64,000 nt of DNA. It comes from Hyphomonas sediminis. Its GTDB lineage: Bacteria > Pseudomonadota > Alphaproteobacteria > Caulobacterales > Hyphomonadaceae. The notes under the pieces were generated by a model. It was not told the DNA's origin, searched no databases, and saw nothing but the letters and a program-made list of their open reading frames with translations. The stretch is taken from contig NZ_JAIEZP010000001.1 in assembly GCF_019679475.1 (NCBI RefSeq), forward strand, positions 1,674,001 to 1,738,000. Direction: 5' to 3'. Position numbers and translations under genes: made by a program. Below are positions 42,721 to 51,583 of this stretch, one piece after another. The first letter of the stretch is position 1. Each line of letters opens with the position of its first letter.

Positions 42721-42748
42721 CGCCGCTGGCAGATATCTGCCGGCGGCG
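42721..42748 (+). terminator. Strong hairpin 3' of desaturase
   Basis: CGCCGCTGGCAGAT followed by ATCTGCCGGCGGCG forms a 28-base near-perfect palindrome (one G-T pair) 26 bases after the desaturase stop. No T run follows, so it may act as an mRNA 3'-end stabiliser or weak terminator. Confidence 0.5.
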
Positions 42749-42841
42749 CCCATGCCCCTTCCCGCCGGACCGGAGGTGCCCGAGCTGCTCGATTCCGGCG
42801 CGTCGCCGGGGCATCTGACAGCGGCTGAAAACGTCCGAGCT

Positions 42842-42889
42842 TGTCAAATGTCCACCGCTGGGCAAGACAGGACATTCCTTTATTTGACA
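42842..42889. promoter_or_regulatory. Nested inverted repeats upstream of LacI-type gene 1
   Basis: TGTCAAA (42842-42848) pairs with TTTGACA (42883-42889), and ATGTCC (42848-42853) pairs with GGACAT (42870-42875). This arrangement 11-58 bases before the GTG start suggests an operator for the LacI-type protein itself or a hairpin in its leader. Confidence 0.4.
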
Positions 42890-42899
42890 GGGATTTCCG

Positions 42900-43991
42900 G
42901 TGACCAACAAGTCGAAGCCTGACTTCGAAGCAGAAATCGCGGCCGCCGTGCGGGATGCCGCCGAATTCAAGGGGCAGGGCCGGGCGACCATCAACGATAT
43001 TGCGCGGATCGCGAAGGTCTCGAAGAAGACCGTTTCGCGCGTCATCAATGACAGTCCGTTGGTCAAGCCGAAGACGCGGGAGGTGATCAGGGCGATCATC
43101 GCGGAGCTTGGCTATTCGCCCGATCCGCAGGCCCGCGCGCTGGCGCTGCGCCGTTCGTTTCTTGTCGGGCTGGTGTATGACAATCCGAGCCCGCAATATG
43201 TGGTGAACATGCAGCGCGGCATTCTTGATGTGCTGGAGGAGACGGATTTCCAGCTCGTCCTGCGCCCGGTCAGCCGCACGGATGCGCATTATCCTGGCCG
43301 CCTGCGCCAGTTCATCCAGCAGCATAAGCCCTTCGGTCTCATCCTGCCGCCCTCGGTCTCCGAAGACGAAGAGCTTGCCGTCATGCTACGCGAAAACGAT
43401 GTGGATTATGTCCGCATTGCTTCGGGCGTTCTGGACGAGCCGGGCCGGATGATCCTTACGCATGACAGCGAGGGCGCCGCTCAGGTGGCCCGTCATCTCT
43501 GCGCGCTGGGGCACACCGATATTGCCCACATACATGGCCCGGAATCCTTCCGGTCCGCGCATGAGCGCCGCAATGGATTCCAGCGTGGCTTGTCCGAGGC
43601 GGGCCGGGAGCTGTTCCCGGAACTGACAGTCGAGGCAGGCTACACCTTCGATTCCGGGCTGCAGGCGATGGAGCGCCTGCTCTATGGCAAGCGCCGCCCG
43701 ACGGCGGTGTTCGCGGGCAATGACGAGATGGCGACGGGCGCCTGCGTGGCCGTGCGCAAGGCGGGGCTGCGCATTCCGGAAGATGTTTCCATCGTCGGCT
43801 TTGACGATACACCGATCGCGGGCCGTCTCTGGCCTGCGCTCACCACCGTGCGCCTGCCGGTCCGCGAGATGGGCAAGGCGGCGGCGCGCCTGTTGCTGGA
43901 TCAGGCAGCCGGAGTAGAGCCCGAAGAAATGATAAGCTTCACGCCGGAAATCGTGGTGCGCGACTCCTCGGCCGCCGCTCCGCGTCGCTGA
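42900..43991 (+). CDS. LacI-family transcriptional regulator 1
   Basis: A 363-residue LacI/GalR protein with helix-turn-helix at about 29-75 (ATINDIARIAKVSKKTVSRVINDSPLVKPKTREVI) and a periplasmic-binding-type effector domain (LVGLVYDNPSPQYV; VDYVRIASG; TAVFAGNDEMATGACVA; SIVGFDDTPIAGRLWPALTTVRLP). It has an unusual 28-residue N-terminal extension before the HTH. It starts with GTG at 42900 after GACAGGGA. Effector domain suggests a sugar or related ligand; no sugar genes lie beside it, so the target is uncertain. Confidence 0.88.
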   Translation: MTNKSKPDFEAEIAAAVRDAAEFKGQGRATINDIARIAKVSKKTVSRVINDSPLVKPKTREVIRAIIAELGYSPDPQARALALRRSFLVGLVYDNPSPQYVVNMQRGILDVLEETDFQLVLRPVSRTDAHYPGRLRQFIQQHKPFGLILPPSVSEDEELAVMLRENDVDYVRIASGVLDEPGRMILTHDSEGAAQVARHLCALGHTDIAHIHGPESFRSAHERRNGFQRGLSEAGRELFPELTVEAGYTFDSGLQAMERLLYGKRRPTAVFAGNDEMATGACVAVRKAGLRIPEDVSIVGFDDTPIAGRLWPALTTVRLPVREMGKAAARLLLDQAAGVEPEEMISFTPEIVVRDSSAAAPRR

Positions 43992-44424
43992 GTATTCCTG
44001 CAATCCAGTTTCACGCCGGACATCCGATAACAGCTTGCAGCCTCTGGAGAGGAGACGCGACGCCGGGGGATGGTACGGATATGATCAGTTACATGCGGAA
44101 ATAATCGGCCCGCTGGATCGGGTCGACCAGCTGCTTCACCGCACCAGTCTTGCCCTGAGCCATCCCTATGATGCCTTTGGATGAGGCAACACAAAAATAC
44201 ATCTTTCGCAAAACGGATGTGCAGCGTCACCGTTAAGAGGCTGCACCTGTAATGGATGCAGCGAATTGCAAACTAACAGACTCAGGTTTTCGCAACCGTA
44301 GGTCAGCCCGGCCAACTGATTCAATCAATTGCAGGGGGATTTTCGACAGGTTAACGCCATGGTTCGGCAGTCGATCTGGTTTCCGCCTCTGTATTCCGGA
44401 TCGGCAATTGGCTAGGTGACGGTT
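43992..44424. other. Long intergenic region between LacI 1 and LysR
   Basis: About 430 bases with lower coding character than the surroundings. The only thing seen is a possible small minus-strand reading frame at 44089-44202 (listed separately). No repeat family, tRNA or clear operator is found here. Confidence 0.6.
44089..44202 (-). CDS. Possible 37-residue small protein or gene remnant
   Basis: ATG at 44202 opens a frame encoding MYFCVASSKGIIGMAQGKTG followed by AVKQLVDPIQRADYFRM and a TAA stop. The composition is protein-like and the frame continues upstream without ATG for a few codons to a stop. It could be a small protein or the C-terminal remnant of a lost gene. No good ribosome site. 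Low confidence; no family recognised. Confidence 0.25.
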   Translation of the reverse strand: MYFCVASSKGIIGMAQGKTGAVKQLVDPIQRADYFRM

Positions 44425-45396
44425 ATGTATTCAGAGCGTCTGGACTGGGACACATTGCGCGTATTCCGCGTGGTCGCGGAGCTTCGCAGCATGAGTGGTG
44501 CTGCGGCGCGGCTTGGCGAATCTCCGCCCACTATCAGCCGCAAGATCGACGACCTGGAAGCCAATCTGGGCGCGCAGTTGCTGATCCGCTCCACGCGCGG
44601 TGTTGAGTTGACTGATGCGGGCCGCGTTGTGCTGCGCTACGCGCACCAGATGGCTGATGCCGCCGACGTGCTCAGCGATCAGGCTGGCGCTAAACGGGCG
44701 TCTGTCGAAGGCCGCATTGTCATGTCCACGGGTGATGGCATTGGGCCTTACTGGCTGGCCGCCCGGATGCATGAGTTCCAGGAGGCGAACCCCCGGGTCC
44801 AGATACGGATGATCGTCAAGGACGAACCCGCTGACGTTCTCAACGGCGAGGCCGATATCGCCCTCCATTTCAGTGAACCCAAGAGCCATGAGCTGCTGAC
44901 CCACAAGCTCGGCGTCCAGCATTATATCGGCTTTGCCGCGCGCGATTATTTCGCCGGCAGAAAGCCGCCTGAAAGCCTGTTCGAATATTACAAGCATCGC
45001 TGCCTGATGCACTCATCCTATGTAAATCAGGTCGAGCGCTGGGCGCCCAAGATGTCCGAGCTGCGCCGGATGATCGATTACGCTTTCATCTCCAATTCCG
45101 GTACGGCGCTGATCCAATCCTGTGCCGAAGGGGGCGGGGTCGCGATCCTGCCGTCCTTCGTCGCCGCGATGGAAGACCGCATCGTTCCGCTGGATCTTCC
45201 GGAGATCGCGCCCATCCAATTCTGGGTGGTCTATACGGAGCGTTTCCGCAGGCTCCCGGAAGGACAGGCCTTTGTGGACTGGCTGCGCAAACGGTTTGAA
45301 CAACCAGATGCGATCTGGTTCCGCGAGGAATTCATCCATCCGCGTGAAATCCTGTCCAACGTCCACATTTTCCCTGGCGCCGCCGGCAAGCGCTGA
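44425..45396 (+). CDS. LysR-family transcriptional regulator
   Basis: A 323-residue LysR protein: N-terminal winged HTH (LDWDTLRVFRVVAELRSMSG ... SPPTISRKIDDLEANLGAQLLIRS) and substrate-binding domain. ATG 44425 is preferred over GTG 44416 because AGGTGA lies 6 bases upstream. Its style (early 'WDTLRVF', R-S-T-R-G) is of the regulators that act as global or neighbouring-gene controllers. No divergent partner is encoded close by. Confidence 0.86.
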   Translation: MYSERLDWDTLRVFRVVAELRSMSGAAARLGESPPTISRKIDDLEANLGAQLLIRSTRGVELTDAGRVVLRYAHQMADAADVLSDQAGAKRASVEGRIVMSTGDGIGPYWLAARMHEFQEANPRVQIRMIVKDEPADVLNGEADIALHFSEPKSHELLTHKLGVQHYIGFAARDYFAGRKPPESLFEYYKHRCLMHSSYVNQVERWAPKMSELRRMIDYAFISNSGTALIQSCAEGGGVAILPSFVAAMEDRIVPLDLPEIAPIQFWVVYTERFRRLPEGQAFVDWLRKRFEQPDAIWFREEFIHPREILSNVHIFPGAAGKR

Positions 45397-45480
45397 AGTT
45401 GGCGTTCACCGCGCCGACCCGGTGCCATTGCGCACCGGTGTGTCGGCGTCCTATGATCCCCCGCACCGTTCATCCGAGCA

Positions 45481-46521
45481 TTGGCGTTGCCTGAGGGGGA
45501 TATCATCAACACGACTGACAGGCGCCCGGCAACTATTGTTGATGTCGCCCGGGAAGCGGGCGTTTCCTTCAAGACTGTGAGCCGCGTCCTGAATGGCGAG
45601 CCGAACGTGCGCGTCGAAACACGCACGCGCGTCATGGAGGCTGTCGGTCGTCTCGGATATCGCGCCAACCAATACGCGAGAAGCCTCAGGGCAGGGCAAA
45701 GCCGTCTTATCGGAGTGTTCTACACGAATCCTTCGCGGAACTATCTTGGAGAGATCCAGATCGGCGCGCTTCAGCGCGGCAATGCCGAAGGGTTCAGCAT
45801 TGCATTTGAACAGCTTGCGGAAGAAGAGGGCGGGGCAGCCATCCTCCCGCGCGGCGGCGCAGAACTTGCCGGCGCCATCCTAACACCGCCGCTCACGGAA
45901 GATATCGTCCTCATGCAAAGCCTGGCTGCCGCTGGCACGCCGTTCGTGCGCCTCTCTCACACCGAAGCAGATGGCGAAACCGGCCGTGTAACGATGGATG
46001 ACATTGGCGCCGCTCACGAAGTCGCCGAGCACCTTATCGCGCTCGGGCATCGTCGAATTGGTTTCATCGCCGGGCCTCCATCTCATCCCCAGTCGCTGTT
46101 GCGTGAGAATGGCTTCCGTGCGGGCTTGGCCGCGCACGGCCTTACGCTTGAGGATGCCCTGATCGTTCGGGGTAATTTCGACTTTGAGTCCGGCCTCCGC
46201 GCCGCCGGCCAGCTTCTGGCGCTCGCGGAGCGGCCCACGGCCATATTTGCCAGCAATGATGATATGGCCGCCGCCGTACTCACCGCCGCCTACCGGTCCG
46301 GCCTGCGCGTGCCCCAGCAGTTGTCGGTGGTCGGCTTCGACGATACGCCTCTTGCCTCTATCGTTTATCCTGCACTGACATCGGTCGCTCAGCCGAGCCG
46401 TGAAATGGCGTCTGTGGCGGTCGGCATGTTGCTGGACAAGACTGCTTCTGAGGCGCCGCAGGCGGCCTGCCTCCCACACAGGCTGGTGGTGCGGGAAACA
46501 ACCGCAGCGCCGGAGGCCTGA
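45481..46521 (+). CDS. LacI-family transcriptional regulator 2
   Basis: A 346-residue LacI/GalR protein, HTH at about 15-60 (RRPATIVDVAREAGVSFKTV...RVLNGEPNVRVET) and effector domain with NDDMAAAVLTAAYRSGLRVP and SVVGFDDTPLASIVYPALTSV. It is a paralogue of LacI 1 by organisation, though distinct in sequence. The start is uncertain: TTG 45481 or TTG 45487; GGGGGA at 45495-45500 lies inside the coding frame, and an inverted repeat GATCCCCC/GGGGGAT (45455-45501) could hide it. Confidence 0.82.
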   Translation: MALPEGDIINTTDRRPATIVDVAREAGVSFKTVSRVLNGEPNVRVETRTRVMEAVGRLGYRANQYARSLRAGQSRLIGVFYTNPSRNYLGEIQIGALQRGNAEGFSIAFEQLAEEEGGAAILPRGGAELAGAILTPPLTEDIVLMQSLAAAGTPFVRLSHTEADGETGRVTMDDIGAAHEVAEHLIALGHRRIGFIAGPPSHPQSLLRENGFRAGLAAHGLTLEDALIVRGNFDFESGLRAAGQLLALAERPTAIFASNDDMAAAVLTAAYRSGLRVPQQLSVVGFDDTPLASIVYPALTSVAQPSREMASVAVGMLLDKTASEAPQAACLPHRLVVRETTAAPEA

Positions 46522-46565
46522 CGAGCCAGTTCCCTGCGCGCTGGCTTTCGTGTAAGCGCCGGGCC

Positions 46566-47657
46566 ATGAACACGATCCAGCCCCTCCCGCACATCGCCGC
46601 CACGAAACCCTATGTTCCGGGCGGCAAGCTGCATGGCGCCAAGGGGCCTGTGGCAATGCTGGCGTCCAACGAAAATCCCTTTGGGCCTAGCCCCAGGGCG
46701 ATTGAGGCGGCCCGCGCGGTGATCGGCGCATCGCATGTCTATCCCGATCCCGATTACGGCGCCCTGCGCAGCGCGATCGCTGCCGCCAAAGGTATCGCGG
46801 ACGTGTCCCGCGTGGTTCAGGCCGCGGGCTCGGATGAACTGATCCACCTGCTCACCCAGTGCTATGCAGGCCCCGGCGACGAAGTCCTGTTCACCGAACA
46901 TGCCTTCTCGATGTACCGCGTCTCGGCAGGTGCCCACGGCGCCACGCCTGTCACCGCGCCGGAAACGGACATGACCGCCGGCGTCAACGCGATCCTCGGC
47001 TCGGTCACCGCGCGCACGAAAATCCTGTTTCTCGCCAATCCGAACAACCCCACCGGCACGATGCTCTCGATAGCCGAGTTGCAGTCCCTTCAGGATGCCC
47101 TGCCGCCGCATGTGCTGTTCGTCGTCGATGGCGCCTATTCGGAATATCTCGGCCCCGCTTACGAGGCAGAGCTGCGCGACCTGGTCGACCGGCGCGACAA
47201 CACGGTGATGATCCGTACTTTCTCGAAAATCTATGGTCTCGCCGCCATGCGTCTTGGCTGGGCCTACATGCCCGCTGCCATCGCGCAGATCTATCAGCGC
47301 ATTCGCGGGCCGTTCAATGTCAGCTCCATGGCCGCCGCCGCCGGTATCGCATCTGTCGGCGACGAAGAGTTCCTCACCATGTCGCGCGACCATAATACGA
47401 AGTGGCGCGCGATCATGACAGACGCGCTCAACGCCATGGGCCTTTCGACGCCGGTTTCCCACGCCAACTTCATCGTGTCGGAATTCGGCACCGCCGAGCG
47501 CGCGGCCGCTGCCAACCAGCACCTCAAGGATAACGACATCCTCGTGCGTGCCATCGGCGGCTATGGCCTGCCCACCAAGCTGCGCACGTCGGTCGGAAGC
47601 GCTGAAGACAACCAGCGCTTCCTCGATGCGCTCAAGGCCTTCACTGCCCGGCGTTGA
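46566..47657 (+). CDS. hisC: Histidinol-phosphate aminotransferase-type enzyme
   Basis: A 363-residue fold-type I PLP aminotransferase. SNENPFGPSP, ANPNNPTGT, VDGAYSEY and RTFSKIYGLAAMRLGW are the HisC signatures; the PLP Lys is Lys221. It transfers an amino group between histidinol-phosphate/imidazole-acetol phosphate (or prephenate/phenylalanine) and glutamate. The ATG at 46566 is 45 bases after LacI 2; its 3' end overlaps the convergent panC by 17 bases. Some members of this group act on aromatic amino acids, so strict histidine specificity is not proven. Confidence 0.9.
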   Translation: MNTIQPLPHIAATKPYVPGGKLHGAKGPVAMLASNENPFGPSPRAIEAARAVIGASHVYPDPDYGALRSAIAAAKGIADVSRVVQAAGSDELIHLLTQCYAGPGDEVLFTEHAFSMYRVSAGAHGATPVTAPETDMTAGVNAILGSVTARTKILFLANPNNPTGTMLSIAELQSLQDALPPHVLFVVDGAYSEYLGPAYEAELRDLVDRRDNTVMIRTFSKIYGLAAMRLGWAYMPAAIAQIYQRIRGPFNVSSMAAAAGIASVGDEEFLTMSRDHNTKWRAIMTDALNAMGLSTPVSHANFIVSEFGTAERAAAANQHLKDNDILVRAIGGYGLPTKLRTSVGSAEDNQRFLDALKAFTARR

Positions 47658-48522
47658 TATTGTCGATCAGGCGGGTCTTGCCCATCCAGGCGGCCACCAG
47701 CATCCGCGCGGGCGTGCCTGGTTCCAGCGGCTGATCCACGGGCAGCGCCTGTAATGTGGCCGGGTCCACCAGCGTCACATAGTCGATCTTGCGGAACCCT
47801 GCCTTGCCCAGCAGCGCTTCGGCCTCGGCCATCGCTTCGCCGGGCAGGGTGCCCAGCGCCAGGCGCGTCCTGGCGCGGTGCATTGCGGCATAGATCGCGC
47901 CCGCCGTGCGACGTTCCTCTGGGGAAAGATAAAGATTACGCGATGACTGGGCGAGGCCGTCCGCATCGCGCTGGGTCTCGCCCCCGATGATCTCGATCGG
48001 GAAACCCAGATCGCGCACCATCCGGCGGATCACCTGCAGCTGCTGGTAATCCTTCTCCCCGAACACGGCCACATCGGGCTGCGTGTGGAGGAAGAGGCGG
48101 GCGACCACGGTTGCCACGCCATAGAAGAAGTGCGGCCTGTAGATTCCGTCCAGCAAATCGGAAAGCGATTCGACGCGGACGTTCGTCACCGATCCTTCGG
48201 GATACATTTCTGCAACACTGGGCAGATAAACCGCGTCGCAGTTCACGCTCGCAAGTTTCGCAATGTCTTCGGTTTCGTGCCGTGGATAGGTGTCGAAATC
48301 CTCGCCTGGCGCGAACTGGGTCGGGTTGACGAAAATGCTCGCAATCGTGCGCGTGGCTTTTTCCTGAGCCTTTTCAATGAGCGAGAGGTGCCCCCCATGC
48401 AGCGCCCCCATGGTGGGGACGAAACCGACGGTTTCACCTGCCTGTTTCCAGGCCCTTACCCGCGCCTGCAGCTCGCTGCGTGTGCGGATGATCTCTACTA
48501 AGTTTTCTTTCGTGGAATTCAC
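47641..48522 (-). CDS. panC: Pantothenate synthetase (pantoate-beta-alanine ligase)
   Basis: A 293-residue enzyme joining pantoate and beta-alanine with ATP to give pantothenate in CoA biosynthesis. Seen: FVPTMGALHGGHLSLI (HxGH-type nucleotide motif, residues 34-49), FVNPTQFAPGEDF, FGEKDYQQLQVIRRMV, SSRNLYLSPEER (second ATP-binding signature). N-terminus MNSTKENLVEIIRTRSELQ; the true start may be a few residues in. Housekeeping gene near mipZ. Confidence 0.96.
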   Translation of the reverse strand: MNSTKENLVEIIRTRSELQARVRAWKQAGETVGFVPTMGALHGGHLSLIEKAQEKATRTIASIFVNPTQFAPGEDFDTYPRHETEDIAKLASVNCDAVYLPSVAEMYPEGSVTNVRVESLSDLLDGIYRPHFFYGVATVVARLFLHTQPDVAVFGEKDYQQLQVIRRMVRDLGFPIEIIGGETQRDADGLAQSSRNLYLSPEERRTAGAIYAAMHRARTRLALGTLPGEAMAEAEALLGKAGFRKIDYVTLVDPATLQALPVDQPLEPGTPARMLVAAWMGKTRLIDNINAGQ

Positions 48523-48589
48523 TTTCCAGATGCCCTGCTTCAGGATGAAGTTAATGCGTTGTTAACCCATACGCGGGAATTTTACAGAC

Positions 48590-49066
48590 ATGACCCAGCG
48601 CATCGTTACCACCCTCCGCTCGCTCGCACTCTTTGGTGCAGTTTCGCTTGGCCTGCGCAAGGCAAACGTCGCGGAAAGGCATCCCGAACCCATTCGGGGC
48701 AGCTTCCGCACCGAGGATGAACACGATACTTGGCTGTTCGATCGGCCTGAGACCAACCTCGCCTCCGGTGCTTATATGCTGGAGCAGGAGTATTCCCGCG
48801 TATCTGGTGCTCTTTCGGCGCTTCGCGGCGTACTGTCCAGCCTTGCCCGCGTCCCGGAGGCTGCAGAAATGGCGTATGCCGCGCCTTCCGATGCGCCGCT
48901 CGCGATCGACCCGATGCTTTTCGACGAAGATCGCGCGCCTATCCCGGTGCTCACCAACGTTGTTCCATTTGAGGATGACGACCTCTTTGTCGAACATACC
49001 TTCGCCCTGCCGCGTACGGCCAACTCGGTCGCGATGCCTGTCGAAGCGCTTCCGCGCGTCGCCTGA
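48590..49066 (+). CDS. Conserved protein of unknown function beside mipZ
   Basis: A 158-residue soluble protein, acidic and helical in the middle (LASGAYMLEQEYSRVSGALS...) without membrane segment or known domain. N-terminus MTQRIVTTLRSLALFGAVSL is weakly hydrophobic but not a convincing signal. It is followed 59 bases later by mipZ on the same strand, so cotranscription is plausible. I do not recognise the family. Confidence 0.65.
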   Translation: MTQRIVTTLRSLALFGAVSLGLRKANVAERHPEPIRGSFRTEDEHDTWLFDRPETNLASGAYMLEQEYSRVSGALSALRGVLSSLARVPEAAEMAYAAPSDAPLAIDPMLFDEDRAPIPVLTNVVPFEDDDLFVEHTFALPRTANSVAMPVEALPRVA

Positions 49067-49125
49067 AGCAAGTTGTTTGACCGGCGGCATATGTTTTCCG
49101 CCGGAGGTTCTGTGGAGTTCCCAGG

Positions 49126-50013
49126 ATGCCCGCCGACGGCGTCGCTCATCTGAGTCGTGTTGCCGGTGGGGGCCTTGAGGCGCCCGCCCGCGACGCGCGT
49201 GTGATTGTCATCGGCAATGAAAAGGGCGGTGCCGGCAAGTCCACGGTTTCGATCCACCTCTCCGTTGCGCTCCTGCGGACCGGCAAGAAGGTCGGCGTGA
49301 TCGATCTCGATGTCCGCCAGCGCTCGCTGACTCGCTATCTCGAAAACCGTGTCCGCTGGGCCCAGACAACTGGCGCCACGCTTGTCATGCCGGAGATCGT
49401 GCGCGTCGAGGCCAGCCAGGAGCGGGATCTCGACCGCGCCGAAGCCGAAGAGAGCGAACGCTTCAATCTCGGCCTCGCGCGCCTCAAGCAGACCTGCGAT
49501 TTCATCATCGTCGATGCGCCCGGCGGCGATACCTTCCTGTCCCGCCTCGCGCACCGCAGCGCCGACACGCTGATCACCCCGCTAAATGACAGCTTCGTCG
49601 ATTTCGACCTGCTGGGAGACGTGAACCCCCAGACGCTCGAAGTCGTCCGCCCCAGCTTCTACTCCGAAATGGTGTGGGACTGCCGGAAGAAGAAAGCCCA
49701 GTCGAGCCGCCGCCCGATTGATTGGGTGGTGATGCGTAACCGCATGTCGCCGCTGGCGGCCCGCAACAAGGAACGTGTCGGTGGCGCGCTGGAAAACCTT
49801 TCCCGCCGCATTGGCTTCCGCCTGGCGCCGGGCCTCTCCGAGCGCGTGATCTACCGCGAGCTGTTCCCTGCAGGTCTCACCCTGCTGGACCTCACCGAAG
49901 AGGGCTCCAACGTCGCCTTCTCGATGAGCCACAAGGCCGCCCGCCAGGAAATGCGCGATCTCGTCATCGTGCTCCAGCTGCCCGAGCTTGCCGGCGCCAC
50001 GATCGATTTCTGA
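49126..50013 (+). CDS. mipZ: Division-plane positioning ATPase MipZ
   Basis: A 295-residue ParA/MinD-type ATPase with deviant Walker A KGGAGKST (33-40) and a DLDVRQRSLTRYLENR segment characteristic of MipZ, plus IIVDAPGGDTFLSRLAHRSADTLITPLNDSFVDFD and the MipZ-specific Glu/Arg-rich insertion at about 85-105. In Caulobacter and relatives MipZ binds ParB at the poles and stops FtsZ assembly there, so division is set at midcell. Its presence indicates a MipZ-using alphaproteobacterium. The start follows GTTCCCAGG. Confidence 0.94.
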   Translation: MPADGVAHLSRVAGGGLEAPARDARVIVIGNEKGGAGKSTVSIHLSVALLRTGKKVGVIDLDVRQRSLTRYLENRVRWAQTTGATLVMPEIVRVEASQERDLDRAEAEESERFNLGLARLKQTCDFIIVDAPGGDTFLSRLAHRSADTLITPLNDSFVDFDLLGDVNPQTLEVVRPSFYSEMVWDCRKKKAQSSRRPIDWVVMRNRMSPLAARNKERVGGALENLSRRIGFRLAPGLSERVIYRELFPAGLTLLDLTEEGSNVAFSMSHKAARQEMRDLVIVLQLPELAGATIDF

Positions 50014-50116
50014 TCGTCCTGGCGTCACGCTTGCCAGCCTCCGGCGGCTGCCTTACCCCTTGATCGATAGAATGACCTGCCACCAGGGCGGGCATATCCT
50101 TTTTGGGGGGAAACCA

Positions 50117-51256
50117 ATGAGCCAGACTGAAGTCCACGGCGCCGTGGAGGCGCGCTTTGCGTCCGTGCGCGATGCCTTCGCGCAGAACTTTGCAAACGGC
50201 CAGGAAAACGGTGCCTGCTTCTGCATGACGCTGGACGGCAAACCCGTGATTGACATCTGGGCCGGCTATGCCGACGAGGCGCAGGCGCGCCCCTGGCAGC
50301 AGGACACGCTGGTCAATGTCTACTCCACCACCAAGACGATGACGGCACTGACGGCGCTCTACCTTGCCGACAAGGGCGCGCTGAAATTTGAGGACCCGGT
50401 TGCAAAATACTGGCCGGAATTTGCCGCCAACGGCAAAGCGGACGTGACCGTCGCCCATCTGATGAGCCATTCGGCCGGCCTCTCCGGCTGGAAGGCGCCG
50501 ATGACGCGGGAAGACCTTTACGACTGGGAGAAAGCCACCAGCCTGCTCGCCGCGCAGGCGCCTTACTGGCAGCCGGGCAGCGCGCCGGGCTACCACGCGA
50601 TGACGCAGGGCTATCTCGTCGGCGAAGTCATCCGCCGCGTGGCGGGCGAAACGGTCGGCACGGTCTTCCGCAAGGAAATTGCCGGGCCCATCGGCGCAGA
50701 CTTTCATATCGGCCTTCCGGCCACGGAAGATTATCGCGTTGCCGATCTCACGCCTCCACCCGCCGGTTCGGCGATGGGGGATGGCGCCGTCGATCCGCTG
50801 ATCCTCAACCTGATGAACCCGCCCATCGATCCGATGGACACGCGCACCCGCGCCTGGCGCGCCGCTGAAATCCCCGCGGCTGGCGGCACAGGCAATGCCC
50901 GCTCGGTCGCCCTCGTCCACACCATCCTCGCCAATGGCGGGGCGGCAAACGGCAAGCAGATCATGTCCGAGGCTGGCTGCCGCAAGGCGCTGGAATTCCA
51001 GATCGAGGGGGAAGACAAGATCCTGAAAGTGCCCGTCCGCTACGGTCTCGGCTTCGGCCTGCCGGGGGGCATTGCCAATTTCCCCAATCCGAACACGATC
51101 TACTGGGGCGGCTATGGCGGCTCCCTCGCCGTGATCGACATGGACCAGCGCGCCACCTACGCCTACGCCATGAACAAGATGGCCCCCACCACCACCGGAG
51201 ACCTGCGCGCCTTCGGCATGCTGATGGCCGCCTGGCAGGTCTTCATGGCGGGGTAG
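50117..51256 (+). CDS. Beta-lactamase-family serine hydrolase (esterase EstB type)
   Basis: A 379-residue class C beta-lactamase-fold hydrolase. The SxxK motif reads STTK in VYSTTKTMTALTALYLADKG (about residue 73); the second motif Tyr is probably in APGYHAMTQGYLVGE, and the C-terminal part has GYGGSLAVIDMDQRATYAYAMNKM. Such proteins are esterases or carboxypeptidases rather than lactamases. No signal peptide is seen, so it is cytosolic. Start at ATG 50117 (MSQTEVHG) after TTTTGGGGGGAAA; the open frame continues upstream without family similarity. Confidence 0.88.
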   Translation: MSQTEVHGAVEARFASVRDAFAQNFANGQENGACFCMTLDGKPVIDIWAGYADEAQARPWQQDTLVNVYSTTKTMTALTALYLADKGALKFEDPVAKYWPEFAANGKADVTVAHLMSHSAGLSGWKAPMTREDLYDWEKATSLLAAQAPYWQPGSAPGYHAMTQGYLVGEVIRRVAGETVGTVFRKEIAGPIGADFHIGLPATEDYRVADLTPPPAGSAMGDGAVDPLILNLMNPPIDPMDTRTRAWRAAEIPAAGGTGNARSVALVHTILANGGAANGKQIMSEAGCRKALEFQIEGEDKILKVPVRYGLGFGLPGGIANFPNPNTIYWGGYGGSLAVIDMDQRATYAYAMNKMAPTTTGDLRAFGMLMAAWQVFMAG

Positions 51257-51281
51257 GGCGCCGTTGGAGTATTTGGCGTCC

Positions 51282-51322
51282 CGTTGGAGTTTTCTTGGCG
51301 TTTCCCGCAAAAAACTCCAACG
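51282..51322. terminator. CGTTGGAGTTTT hairpin (terminator-like repeat)
   Basis: CGTTGGAGTTTT (51282-51293) pairs with AAAACTCCAACG (51311-51322), a 12-pair stem, with a further partial copy of CCGTTGGAGT just upstream at 51271. The same CCAACG..GTTGG words form the terminator at 56254-56280, so a small repeat family is present. Confidence 0.6.
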
Positions 51323-51340
51323 CCGCAGCCCCCTCGGCTC

Positions 51341-51386
51341 CGTCATCCCGGTTTCGCTGCAAGCGAAGACCGGGACCCAGCGCAGC
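51341..51386. repeat. CGTCATCCCGG intergenic repeat, short copy
   Basis: CGTCATCCCGG followed by CCGGGACCCAGCGCAG (inverted halves) is a partial copy of the larger palindromic element at 59562-59653. Mobile-like intergenic repeats of this type are common in alphaproteobacteria. Confidence 0.7.
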
Positions 51387-51402
51387 CCGCCCATCCGTCG
51401 AC

Positions 51403-51487
51403 CTCATCCTGAGCCCGGCGAAGGACGCTCAGGATGAGCTCCGAAATGCTGCGCTAGAGAAGCTCATCCTGAGCGAAGTCGAAGGAT
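51403..51487. repeat. Palindromic repeat 'CTCATCCTGAGC' family
   Basis: CTCATCCTGAGC (51403-51414) and GCTCAGGATGAG (51427-51438) form a 12-pair hairpin; a second unit AGCTCATCCTGAGCGAAGTC with its continuation to 51487 follows. This is the repeat whose translations give 'ILSEVEG' and 'HPERSRRIS' in many annotated alphaproteobacterial proteins. Confidence 0.85.
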
Positions 51488-51583
51488 AGAGCGGGCTCAC
51501 CTATCCAACACCCATCGCCCACAAACACACCACAACCCGCAATCGTATCCACCCCCTCCGCAGGCTGACATATACTCAGCCCC

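Noticed and set aside
42727-42742. CAGATATCTG as a tenth GATATATC operator
   Set aside because: Centre is GATATC, not GATATATC, and it is the apex of a long GC hairpin 3' of the desaturase; flanks do not match.
49126-50013. Replication origin or plasmid partition locus near the ParA-like gene
   Set aside because: The protein is MipZ, not a plasmid ParA; no ParB gene, parS cluster or DnaA boxes were noticed.
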